From Brachypodium distachyon (lineage: Eukaryota > Streptophyta > Magnoliopsida > Poales > Poaceae), in NCBI RefSeq assembly GCF_000005505.3, contig NC_016131.3:58761355-58825354 (forward strand): a DNA stretch of 64,000 nt, read 5' to 3'. The notes under the pieces were generated by a model. It made no database searches and had not been told where the DNA came from. It saw nothing but the letters and a program-made list of their open reading frames with translations. How positions within the stretch are numbered: the stretch's first letter is position 1; each line of letters starts with the position of its first letter. The position numbers and the translations under genes were made by a program. Shown here one piece after another: positions 10,385 through 19,911 of this stretch.

Positions 10385-10875
10385 ATGAGAACCTTCTACA
10401 TGACGATGCTACTTGCCTTCGCCATCGGAGTACTTTACTCAGGTACTCGCTTCGATTCTAAATTGTTGTTGAAATATTACATGTACCTAGACGTCTTTTA
10501 AGAATAGATATATTCATATTTGGGCAAATTTGAGACAAGAATTTTGGATCGGAAGGAGTACGTATATACACGAAAGTAACTTTCTATCTCCATTGGTTAA
10601 TTTCCCATATATACACGTAGCTAACTTGTTCCCTTGTGTTTCCCATAGATGTGGCGACGAAGGCAGTGATGGCAGCAGAGAATGTTGACAACGCCTCAGA
10701 GAACTGCACGTTTCTCCCGGTCATTCCCGGCGATTGTGAATTGAACAAGTGTGACGCGGAATGCACACGACGTGCCAGCGGAAAGGGCCGTTTCTCGACG
10801 GCCGAGTGTGTTCCAGAGGGATGCCAGTGCACATACTGTCTGCCACCTCTTGCTTCTCGAAAGCTGAGAAATTAA
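10385..10875 (+). CDS. Secreted cysteine-rich peptide C, two exons
   Basis: Exon 1 (10385-10442) encodes a hydrophobic leader starting MRTFYMTMLLAFAIG, and exon 2 is 10649-10875, for a total of 94 residues. The mature peptide keeps all eight cysteines with the spacing seen in gene B. A small insertion after LPP shifts the frame past the usual RS-stop, so the tail is longer and basic (ASRKLRN). Promoter, intact start codon and splice sites make this the most complete copy of the family. The intron contains a degraded Stowaway half. A signalling or defence role is a family-level inference only. Confidence 0.72.
10455..10561. mobile_element. Degraded Stowaway remnant in the intron of gene C
   Basis: The right half and end (GGATCGGAAGGAGTA) and the typical interior (AATAGATATATTCATAT, then CAAATTTGAGACA) are present. 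The left TIR is no longer recognisable. Confidence 0.5.
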
Positions 10876-11739
10876 TACTGGTGTGTTGCTATGGCAATAT
10901 ATGGTTTTGGTCGAGCTATGAGCGCCTAATTAAGATGCATACATGGCCACTGTTACCAGTTTGTTTTGATTAAGATGAGAAGAATTGTCCCGAAAGCTAT
11001 TGTTGGTGTTGTTGTTGCCTAGTCTCTTTTCATGCGATTACCAGGAAATGTGAAATCAATCGAGCAGCAGCAGGCGAGGGCGAATTGACGGCGGAGCAGA
11101 GCCTCCGGATCGCGCCCTTGTGGGCCAGACGGAGCCGTGGCCCGCGCGGGCTGCAAATCTAGACCCATAAGCGGCCCACAGGCTTTCGATTGATGACTCC
11201 GAATTGAGTCACAAGCGTCCCAACAGGCTTTCATAAGCCTAGCCGGCCCGATTCACGTCAATATCTAGACCCATCATTTTTGATGCTTCCTCTAAAAAAA
11301 AAAACAAATCACTTGTGATGCTTCCACTGTGAAATCTTTATTTTTACACGCCGCAGTTAGATCTTTGGGAACAAGGCGCCTAGTTTCCTTTTTCTTTTCC
11401 TTTGTCGTCGAATTGTGCAGAGTGATGCGTTACCCTTTTTTTTTTCCCCGGAAGGCGTGAGATCACGTGGACAAGAAAGTTTGGCAAGCTGTTTGTTACA
11501 AAATGGGCAGTGTTCCTTTCGCTTTGGCCACTTAAAGGGCATTGCCTATTTGACTTATGTAATAAGGGCATATGCTAATGCAGCTGTGCAAGAGCAGATA
11601 ACTTTGTGGATGTAACTAGCTAATGGTTTGTCCGCGAGATGAACTAGCAGGGGTTGTCTGGTTTGAGTTCAGTCTTGTCCTCTAAAACCAAATTATTGAT
11701 GAGCATATGGAGTTGCGGGCGAATTATTGATGAGTATAG
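10876..11739. other. 3' flank of gene C and intergenic DNA
   Basis: Includes a segment near 11150 shared with the 3' flank of gene A and some poly-T and poly-A tracts. No gene seen. Confidence 0.45.
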
Positions 11740-13503
11740 GAGAAAAGCTTGGATTTTCTCCTATTCACAAGTGCACTGCTGCAGTCCGAATGCTTCCATA
11801 GGGCGATCTTATTGATGAGCATCTTCACATGGGAGAATCCACATGTCTTGAAGCAATGTACAGGTTTTGCAAAGCGGTGGTGGCAGTGTTTGGCGGAGAG
11901 TACTTTGAGAGGACCAAATGCTGAAGACACGGCTAGGCTCATGGCAGTTGGCAGTGCAAGGGGGTTCCCTGGGATGCTTGGGAGTATTGATTGCATGCAT
12001 TGGGAATGGAAAAACTGTCCGTTTGCTTGGCAGGGGATGTATAAAGGGCATGTTGAAGGTTGTACCATTTGTCGAGGGGATGACCCCGGGTAGGATCATG
12101 ACGACACGCCTTAGCTGAGATGACAAAGGCAAAGCCGGCATGGCCATGTATGCCGGCACCGTTGAGCCAAACTAATACTGAGCCGGCATATCGGGAGTAT
12201 GCCGGCACGACTATCTTATCTTATGAACTTGCAGGATAAGGACGAGCACCCTGATCTCGGCCAGCGCCGAGATGTCTTAACGGTCTTATTCTGACCGCAC
12301 GGCACACAGTAAAGCAGCGCTATCTTCATCATGAGAAAGCAGTCGCCGCTTACGTTGCGGTGCCAGGCGATTGCGCAAAGGAAGCACCGAAAGAGAATTT
12401 CTGACGGGAGCCGGCAGGTGGCAGCAGTACTTGTTGCAGGGTGACAGGAAAAGTAAAGTTGTCTTGTCCCCTGCGGTGCCACCCGGAAGGAACCAAGCCG
12501 CGTGCCGGCGGGGCTCAAGGAAGGTGACGTTAGGACTCGACCCGCATGTTAGTGTGACACAGGCGGCCTATAAATAGAGAACTACTCCTCCCCGAGGAGA
12601 GGACGAACACTTAGGCATCTAGGGTTTTCCCCTTCTTCTTCTTCTTCTTCTTCTTCCTCAAGAATACAGCTCAAGGAGCGCCATTGTAGAGCTTGCCTAT
12701 CTCGGCCAATACAACAAAGTAGAAGTATGAGTCTTACCTCGGCATGAGGGTTCCGAACCTAGGTAAATCTGTGTGTGCTTGTGCATCTGTGCGTGTTTAC
12801 CTTCACGTCCTCCCTCCTCCGGTTCCTCCTTCGTTCATCGGCCCCAAGTTAAGCCATCATATGGCATCTGTCGTGACACCGCCACGACACCGTTATACTT
12901 GAAGCAGTAGCATCTCACGACTTGTGGATTTGGCACTCTTTTTTCGGCATGGCGGGGCCTCATAATGATATTGACGTGCTTCAACATTCTCCGGTGTTGT
13001 CAAGGCTTGTCGAAGGTCAAACTCCTGAGTGCAACTTCGAGATCAATGGCCACCACTACACAAAAGGGTACTACTTACCAGATGGTATTTATCCCAGGTG
13101 GTCCACATTTGTGAAGACGATATCTGTCCCCAATACCAACAAAAAAAGAGCTTTCGCAAAAGAGCAAGAGGGTTGTTGGAAGGATGTGGAGCGGGCATTT
13201 GGTGTGCTCCAGGCTCGGTGGGCTATTGTTCGTCACCCTGCAATAACATGGAGTGTTGACACAATGTGGGAGGTGATGACCGCGTGTGTGATCATGCGCA
13301 ATATGATTGTGGAGGATGAGAGAGAAGGAGCCAATGAACTAGGAGGATGGGACTTTCAGGGGCCTTTGATTGAGCCGGAGCATGCACCACAAGAGTTCGA
13401 AGCTTTTCTCCAGATGCATCATGAGATTCGTGACCAAGATACTCACAGCCAACTCCAGGAGGATTTGGTTGAGCACATATGGAGGCACAAAGGAAACCAA
13501 TAG
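11740..13503 (+). pseudogene. PIF/Harbinger-type transposase pseudogene split by a solo LTR
   Basis: Protein-level match to the plant PIF/Harbinger DDE transposase. Blocks in order are [51 protein letters not shown] (first catalytic Asp), HNDIDVLQ (second Asp) and the VERAFGVLQARW block (likely catalytic Glu). It is disabled by a stop near 11797, a one-base insertion near 11920 and an 820-bp solo LTR at 12070-12889. The frame resumes exactly across the LTR: TTATT-ATACTTGAAG continues as ILEAVASHDLW, so the LTR landed in a frame that was still readable there. The N-terminal region before about 11740 is missing. Ends at a TAG at 13501-13503. Confidence 0.85.
12070..12889 (+). mobile_element. 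Solo LTR inserted in the transposase
   Basis: An 820-bp unit that starts TGTCGAGG and ends CCACGACA (TG...CA with matching TGTCG/CGACA tips). Flanks are CCATT and CCGTT, a 5-bp target duplication with one change. It carries a TATA box (CCTATAAATAGAG near 12568) and a CTT microsatellite near 12631. No internal retrotransposon region is present, so the rest was lost by LTR-LTR recombination. Its sequence is unrelated to the LTRs at 34243-62345. Confidence 0.85.
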
Positions 13504-14425
13504 ACCTCAATTGATGTTCTTGTAAGCTGTAATTTTTTAGTGGTCTATGCTGCCCGTCAAGCATTTCTGGGAAAAAAAAGAAGGTTCTTGTAAGCTGTAA
13601 GTTTTCATTTTTGTTGGAGCAAGGAAGCTGGCTGGATTTGCATTGTTCAGTTCGGTGCATATTTAGCAAGGAAGCTAGCTGGAGCTTCTTGTGTCTAGTG
13701 ACGAACATATTTCGCATGTCAGATTTTGATTTATATATGGTCTGATTTTGAAACTATAATAGAATCCCAGTTCAATTCAGATTCTGCATATCCTTGTTGT
13801 TCAGCTAAACTTTTTTTTGAGCTTTTGTTCAGCTATACTAGAAGCTATATATGTGGTGTGATTTTGCTATGCTATGGTCAACGTTCACGGTTTCAGTTCA
13901 GACAGTTTGTATCCATGTTTATTTATCATTAGCTGTTTTTATGTCATTAATTTGTATGTTTTTAAATTCAAATAAAGTATGCATGTGTGCTAGCAAGAAA
14001 TGCAAAAAAAAACGCATTTTCGGACATGTAGATGTCCGTTTGGAGGACGCCGTTGGGTGATGGTGAGGGCGGACATTGGCCGGACACACGTCCGTTTGGG
14101 ATACATCATTGGATGATGGGGCGGACACTGGACGGACATATGTCCATTTGCTTCTCCAAACGGACAAAAAAAAAAGGACATTTGGGAAAGAAATTTGGGG
14201 AATCCGAGATGTTCTAACACGATGGTTGAAGATGGACATCCAATGTGTACACAAACAAATCCAAACCATTACACACTGAATGAATTTATTCAAATAATCC
14301 TAGAGAAGAACCAATTGACCACAAGAAGAAGAAGAAAAAAACAAATAATCCAGTACAGAATCATCACATTGCAGTTTAATCATGCTTGAACAAATAGCAC
14401 CGGTAGCTCAGCCGGATCACTGTCG
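13504..14425. other. Intergenic with a short internal repeat
   Basis: No gene. Around 14030-14160 two related copies of GTCCGTTTGG...GATG-GGCGGACA...GGACGGACA lie in tandem, probably a degraded small repeat element. The interval up to 14425 is the 3' flank of peroxidase copy 2. Confidence 0.4.
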
Positions 14426-15524
14426 TCAGTTGACACGGTTGCACTTGATCCTGATCTCTCCCTGGTCGCCGGTGAGCACGCCGACGGCGCCCATCTTGGC
14501 CATGGATTCCGCAAAGTCGCTGAAGAAATGCCCGTCATACCTGCCGGTCGCGGCGCGGCGGACGTAGGCGGCGGTGACCGGGTGCTCCATGAGCGCGGCG
14601 TCCGACTGCAGCAGCCCGCGCTTGCTCGCCACGTGCCGGTAGTAGCTCGTGTCGAACGTCCCGCAGCTCCCGGCGTCCATCTCCGCCGCCGCGCCGCCAT
14701 TGCCGCCATTGTTGCCGGGGCACCGCAAGCGCAGCCTGGCCGCGTACCTGCCGTCGAGCGCCGGGTCCGTGACGCACGTGGCGTTTGCGCCGGAGTAGAG
14801 CCGGTCGGCGAAGGAGGAGCAGTGCGCCTTGCCGAGCGTGTGCGCGCCGGAGAGCACGGCGATGTCCTTGGCGTCCATCCCTTTCCCGGCGAAGACCTCC
14901 ACCATTACCGTCATGTTCCCGTACAGCGGCGGAAGCTCGCCGCAGTTGCCGGCGCTCGAGCTCCGGCCGTCTCTCCGCCCCAGCGCCACCGCCCACCTCG
15001 GCCCCTTGCTCTATTTTGCCCCACAAAAACAGAGGACTGAAATTCATCCCGATTTTTGCTCCAATCGGCGGACGCCATTGATGAAATTAGAAGGTGAATC
15101 GGGAGAGATTGGGTACCAGGAGGACGGCGTCGCGGGCCATGAGGGCGAGGAGGTCGGCGCAGGATACGGTGGCGGGGCATGCCGTCTCGAGCTTGTCCTT
15201 GACGCGCGCCACGGCGTCGAAGCCGCGGAGGCTCTCGTTGGGCTTGCCGTCCTTCTCCGTGGGGTTCGCGGCGTCGGTGGTGTCGAGGAGCACGGAGGCG
15301 TCGCAGCCCTGGACGAAGCAGTCGTGGTAGTGGAGCCGGAGCAGGGACGCGGCCAGGTCCGGCGACGCCCGGAGGATCCGCGCCGTCTCCCTGAACACGA
15401 TCGTCTCCGCCTCCGGGCACGTCGCGTTGTAGTACCCGAACGCGATGCCGGTCCCGTTCCCCTCAGAGGCGCACAGGAGCGGCGCCAAAGCGAAGGCCAA
15501 GGCGGCGAGCCATGCCGCGGCCAT
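14426..15524 (-). CDS. Class III secretory peroxidase, copy 2 (two exons)
   Basis: Exon 1 is 15524-15117 and exon 2 is 15010-14426. The 106-bp intron is in phase 0 after DAVLL, the same position as in copy 1. The product has 330 residues. A signal peptide covers about residues 1-20. The distal site is RLHYHDCF with Arg63 and His67, and the proximal ligand is in LSGAHTLG (His193). The standard cysteines are present, and extra ones occur in GNCGEL, ATCVTD and GSCGTF. The C-terminal VGVLTGDQGEIR block is intact. A weak TATA-like CCTAAATACAC lies near 15612-15622 on the minus strand. The acceptor chosen (AAAATAG before AGCAAG) gives SKGPRW, matching the SDGPDY and SSGPSY of the other two copies. 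Substrate unknown. Confidence 0.92.
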
Positions 15525-16435
15525 CTTGCTAGAGCTTGACGGGCGAGCTAGCTAGCGATGGGGCACTGTAGAGTGTGGAGTGTGCTCTGTGCTGCAAGGA
15601 AGCTGGGTGCTGTGTATTTAGGGCTCTGATCTTGTGTGGTTCTGCTGTTGATGGGACATTTTTTTAGTGGCGAGGTGGCTGGCTGGCAGCAGCTTCGATT
15701 CTGGCTGCGAGTTGACTTGGGAGGGACGCCATTACGAGCTTGCAGCGGATCCATGACGCGCCGCGACGGCCGGTGATTCGGGGGGATAGTTGTTTATGCG
15801 TGCGAGGCAGCCGACCTTGCACGCTACGTGCACCTGCCTTGGGGTTTGCAGATATATATACTTAACTCGAACGGAAGGAGGAAGAAGAAGAGCCATTGGG
15901 CCCAATCTTAGATTGTTTGACTGGGCCTGTCGGAACCATATGGGCCTACGAGAGCACCAAAGGATCGAAGCCACCTTTCCTGGGCTAGCATAAGGCCCAA
16001 GCTCGCATTTGCATGAGCACATAGGCCTAGGCCTTATTATTCATTCACGAAAGTTGTGATGAACGGCACTAGTTGTTACATACAAGGAGTACATCATTAT
16101 GACACCAGGAAGGCAAAAAACATGGGAAAATGTCTTATTACGTTACTCCACATGTCATTGTTACATGATGAACTGAGCCAAACCCCCAGGAAAAAGGGAA
16201 AAAAAATCAAAACAAGAAATTCACCAAGCAATCAGTGTTACAAGCAAGCACGACCAGCAAATATACATACACACTTACATACAAAGGAATAAATGTAACC
16301 ATATGTTGAAATTAATCAAGCGCGCACACACACATATATATATATATGTGTGCGAAGAGATGCAATCTCAAATTAAAAGTTGCGTGTAGTTAATTAAGCA
16401 TGCATGGTTATTCCGATGCATAAGAGATGGATGGA
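15525..16435. other. Promoter of peroxidase 2 and 3' flank of peroxidase 3
   Basis: No additional gene. Contains GGCCCA motifs (site-II like) near 15955 and 15990 and the palindromic microsatellite at 16323-16354. Confidence 0.4.
16323..16354. repeat. Palindromic CA/TA/TG microsatellite
   Basis: A run of CA repeats passes into TA repeats and then TG, so the whole is self-complementary and can form a cruciform. It lies just downstream of the stop codon of peroxidase 3. Confidence 0.8.
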
Positions 16436-17497
16436 TTAGTGGTGGCTGTTGACGACGTAGCACTTGTTCCTGATCTCGCCCTGATCCCCAGTGAGCACGC
16501 CAATGCTCCCCATCTTCACCATCGACTCTGCAAAATCCCTGAAGAACTCTGCCACAAACATCCCCGTAGCCTGCCTCTCCACATAAGCCCTCGTCTCCTC
16601 ATCCTCCAGCAACGCAGCATCAGAATGCAGCACGCCACGCCGCTTAGCGACAAGCCGGTAATAACCGGCATCGAAGGTCTCGAAGCTCCCGGCGTCCATC
16701 TCGGCGAGCGTCGTGTTGTCGGCGAGGCTCTGGCAGCGTGACCTCAGAGCGGTGACGTACTCCCCGTCGAGCTCCGGGTCGACGTCGGCGAGGTTATTTG
16801 CGCCGGTGTAGTTGTAGAGGCGGTCGGAGAAGGACACGCACCGGGCGGTGCCGAGCGTGTGGGCGCCGGAGAGCACGACGATGTCTTTTGGGGAGAGCCC
16901 CTTGGCGGCGAACATGGCGGCGAGGCGGGTGAAGTTGGAGGTGGGCGGCGGGAGCTGCTTGGTGTCGTTGGCGACGGAGCGGAGCCCGTCGCGGCGGCCG
17001 AGAGGGACGGCGTAGGACGGGCCTGAGCTGAGGAAGACGGCGTCGCGGGCCATGAGGGCGAGGACGTCGGCGCAGGAGACGGTGGATGGGCAGAGCGCGT
17101 CGAGCTTGTCCTTGACCCGCTGCACGGCGCCGAAGCCCCGCAGGCTCTTGTTGGGCGGCGCGTCCTTCTCGGCGGTGGCGGCGGGGATCGGGGTGTTGGG
17201 GCCGGAGTCGAGGAGGACGGACGCGTCGCAGCCGCGCACGAAGCAGTCGTGGAAGTGGAGACGGAGGAACGGGCCGGCGAGCGTCGGGGATTCTTTGAGG
17301 ATGGCGAGCATCTCTTGGCGGACCGTCTTCTCGAGCTCCGGGCAGGACTTGCTGTAGAAGTTTATGTCTAGCTGGGCTGTGGTCAAGGTCGGCGGCGCGA
17401 GGAGAAGGAGCAGGAACAGGGCGGCGGCCGTGGATTGTTGTAGCAGTGCCGGCGTGGACATGCCGCCGGAGAGAGACGACGACCTCGAGGTGGCCAT
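16436..17497 (-). CDS. Class III secretory peroxidase, copy 3 (intronless)
   Basis: A single 353-residue frame. The N-terminus has an extended leader; the hydrophobic core lies at about residues 22-41 before AQLDINFY. An internal Met13 is an alternative start. The distal site is RLHFHDCF with Arg79 and His83, and the proximal ligand is His213 in LSGAHTLG. All eight conserved cysteines and the GRRDG and GDQGEIRNKC blocks are present. Where copies 1 and 2 carry an intron (after DAV), this gene reads straight through DAVFLSSGPSY. The TATA box is about 110 bp upstream. The enzyme is intact; its particular role is unknown. Confidence 0.94.
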   Translation of the reverse strand: MATSRSSSLSGGMSTPALLQQSTAAALFLLLLLAPPTLTTAQLDINFYSKSCPELEKTVRQEMLAILKESPTLAGPFLRLHFHDCFVRGCDASVLLDSGPNTPIPAATAEKDAPPNKSLRGFGAVQRVKDKLDALCPSTVSCADVLALMARDAVFLSSGPSYAVPLGRRDGLRSVANDTKQLPPPTSNFTRLAAMFAAKGLSPKDIVVLSGAHTLGTARCVSFSDRLYNYTGANNLADVDPELDGEYVTALRSRCQSLADNTTLAEMDAGSFETFDAGYYRLVAKRRGVLHSDAALLEDEETRAYVERQATGMFVAEFFRDFAESMVKMGSIGVLTGDQGEIRNKCYVVNSHH

Positions 17498-17607
17498 AGA
17501 TGTTACTTGGTTGCTGTGCTAGAGATCGAGAGGAAGAGATCAGATCGATTGTTACTATGGCTTACTGCTTGTTTGGGTTTGGGGATTTCCGTATGGAGAG
17601 GAGGCGA

Positions 17608-17616
17608 CTTATATAG
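17608..17616 (-). promoter_or_regulatory. TATA box of peroxidase copy 3
   Basis: CTATATAAG on the minus strand, about 110 bp before the ATG at 17497. Confidence 0.6.
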
Positions 17617-19312
17617 TTGTCAAGGTACAGGGTTAGCATTTTGCATTAGTGATGATGACAGTTGTTGGTGGTGCTAATTAGCAGTAGATCGATCGTTGAT
17701 TAGTGTTGACGTGCAGTGTAATGGTAGTAAGCATGCAGGTTTAGGAGCTTTAGGCCTTAGTAGCACGTGTTCGGTCGGTCTTCACTGGCCTGTCACGGCA
17801 GGAAATCAGGAAACGAACAACAAGAAGAAGAAATTAAGCAGCAGCTTACAAGTTAGAGCTAAGTAGTATAGCCTTAGCCCCCAATGAGTCATGAGTGATC
17901 AGGGGAACGAAATGATCATCCACGGACCATTATTCTAAATGGAATGATTTGTTTGTAGAATCACATGTAATAAGTTTTAATTTCCAGACTTGTAGTTAAG
18001 CTAGTACTACAAGATGCACGCAGAGTAAAGCAAAGCGTGATTTAATTACATCCCTGCATGCATGCATGCTTCCATGTAACTCCAAGCTAGCTTCAGACTA
18101 CAGTAGTTAAATTGAGCCTCAGAACAGTAGGACACAACTACAAGCTATAGAACATACTACTCTTAATTCTTGAGGTGATTTAAAATCGATGGCACAGAGG
18201 AAAAATGTCAAAAACCTTTCCAGGATTAAGCTATAGGTAGCTACCAACCATACGTATACATGCATGCATGAAACATGGGATTAAGTAAGAGCTCGGCAGT
18301 AGCACACGCGTTGCAGTTTCTGGGGGCGTGCGTGCAGTGCACAGCCAGGAAATTAAACTACACGCATGCAATTGCAATGCAATGCATGCCAAGATCAGCT
18401 CAGCTCACGGTGGTTAGCCGTCCGTCCCGTCCCCGTCCGATGGATAGCTCTCTCTCTGTCTGTGGCCGTAGCTTCAAAGGAAACAATTTGCTAGCCAGAC
18501 TGACAAATATACACACACTGCTGAAAAAAGAAGAAACAAACCCCCAAGGCCGGCCTATTCATGCATATTGCTTCCAAGGCAACATATGTGTATGCACACA
18601 CACACGCTGTACATATGTCGCTGACACATATATATGCTGGTGTCTGGTCGCTGTTTGGGGTTGGTTCTAAGTTTGTTACCTACACTATTTACTCATGCAT
18701 CCTGTCACAACCAACAAAGTACATACACACGATCCATATTACTGTATTCATCAGCTATATACACTACACAGGGACAGGTCGGCTGCAATTCGACAGTGCA
18801 TGCATGTCAGAGATGGATCATGGGTCGAGTGGATTTTACTGCAAGTTCGATCATAACAACTACTGTACTACTGTTTACTGAAGGGGAGAAAAGAAGCATC
18901 GGTTGGTCAGCTGCGTTAATTTGCCGGCCCAGCAAATTTTTTTTTTTGCCTGCTTTAATTTCTTCAACGACACAAGACTGAGATCGATTCTTTACCGGTA
19001 ACTTAACTCTAGAGTGTGAGACTGAGTGGTGAAACTCCTTTCAAGTCTCGCTAAATTCCTCTGTTCCCTTCAAACAACAGCAAGGTAGGATCCTGACGAC
19101 AGTTATGAGAGCATTCATCCTGGGTGGGCAGCGCGGAGACCAATTTTAGGTGGGCCTCGGCCGGCCCGGTCCAGACTGTAGTTAAGGCCATTCCGACTGG
19201 CCCACTACTTTCGCCACAGACTCAAGGCCGGTTCAGTCGGTTGGTGTTTGTCGTTGGTCTTGTCTCTTGAGGTTTATTCAATCTAACTTCCACCATATTA
19301 CTCGTCCGAGGT
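17617..19312. other. Intergenic, no gene seen
   Basis: Upstream region of peroxidase 3, rich in GCATGCAT and CA-type simple sequence. Frames such as 18275-18670 lack any domain. Confidence 0.5.
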
Positions 19313-19556
19313 TTAGTACCGACGGCGGAGCAGGGTGAGGAACTCGTCGGATAAGCCCTCGACGACGCGGTAGGGGTCTGGCCGAAGATGGCCATCTGCC
19401 AGTGCTGCGACTCCGACATGCAGTGGCACTTGAACCCGTTCTCGTCGCATAGCTTCCGGCACATCTGGCTATACCATCCCCATGTAGCTTCTGCAGCCCC
19501 TTGGCCTTGATCCGGTTCGCGGTCGTCTTGGGCGTCAGGAAGTCGCTTTTCCCCAT
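19313..19556 (-). pseudogene. KIN17 N-terminal fragment, frameshifted
   Basis: Three consecutive pieces in different frames match the start of the DNA/RNA-binding protein KIN17. MGKSDFLTPK-TANRIKAKGLQKL begins at 19556; CRKLCDENGFKCHCMSES (zinc-finger region) follows after a frameshift near KL; after a second shift RVVEGLSDEFLTLLRR ends in a TAA at 19313-19315. Only about 80 codons remain of a protein normally several hundred residues long. It lies head-to-head with SF3B1, about 350 bp away. The identification rests on recalled family motifs; both frameshifts can be read directly. Confidence 0.75.
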
Positions 19557-19898
19557 CCCGCCGCCGGAGAAGAGCCGCAGGTTCGGGCCAGTGACCGAAG
19601 AGATTAGGGAAGGCTTGCTAGAAAATGACTTGTTTCTCACGAGACTTGCGCAAGAATTATCGAAAAATAGTAAAATAAAATTTAAAGTAATTTAATGATT
19701 TATGAATTTGAAGATGATTTTTTATTTTTAAGAAGCTTGAAGTCGGTTCATTCCTGGTTTTCACAGATCAACGGTTCAGATCATCCCGCGACTGGACGAA
19801 CGGCCCAGATTAGGCCTTGTAGGAGGCAACAATGGCGCCCGATCCGAAATCCAGAACCCACCCCGCTTTCTTCCCCAAATCTCGCTCGCCTCTCGCGG

Positions 19899-19906
19899 AA
19901 CCCTAG
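19899..19906 (+). promoter_or_regulatory. Telo-box-like element in the SF3B1 leader
   Basis: AACCCTAG six bases before the ATG at 19912. Such elements are common in leaders and core promoters of plant housekeeping genes. A GGCCCA site lies about 100 bp further upstream (near 19803). Confidence 0.45.
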
Positions 19907-19911
19907 CCGCC

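Noticed and set aside
12216..12577. Frames inside the solo LTR
   Set aside because: No domain, and LTRs of this type are non-coding.
13990..14220. GTCCGTTTGG-type repeats as a MITE
   Set aside because: Two related copies are visible but no clear terminal inverted repeat or target duplication could be set.
14528..15040. Long frames opposite peroxidase 2
   Set aside because: They are antisense shadows of GC-rich peroxidase exons.
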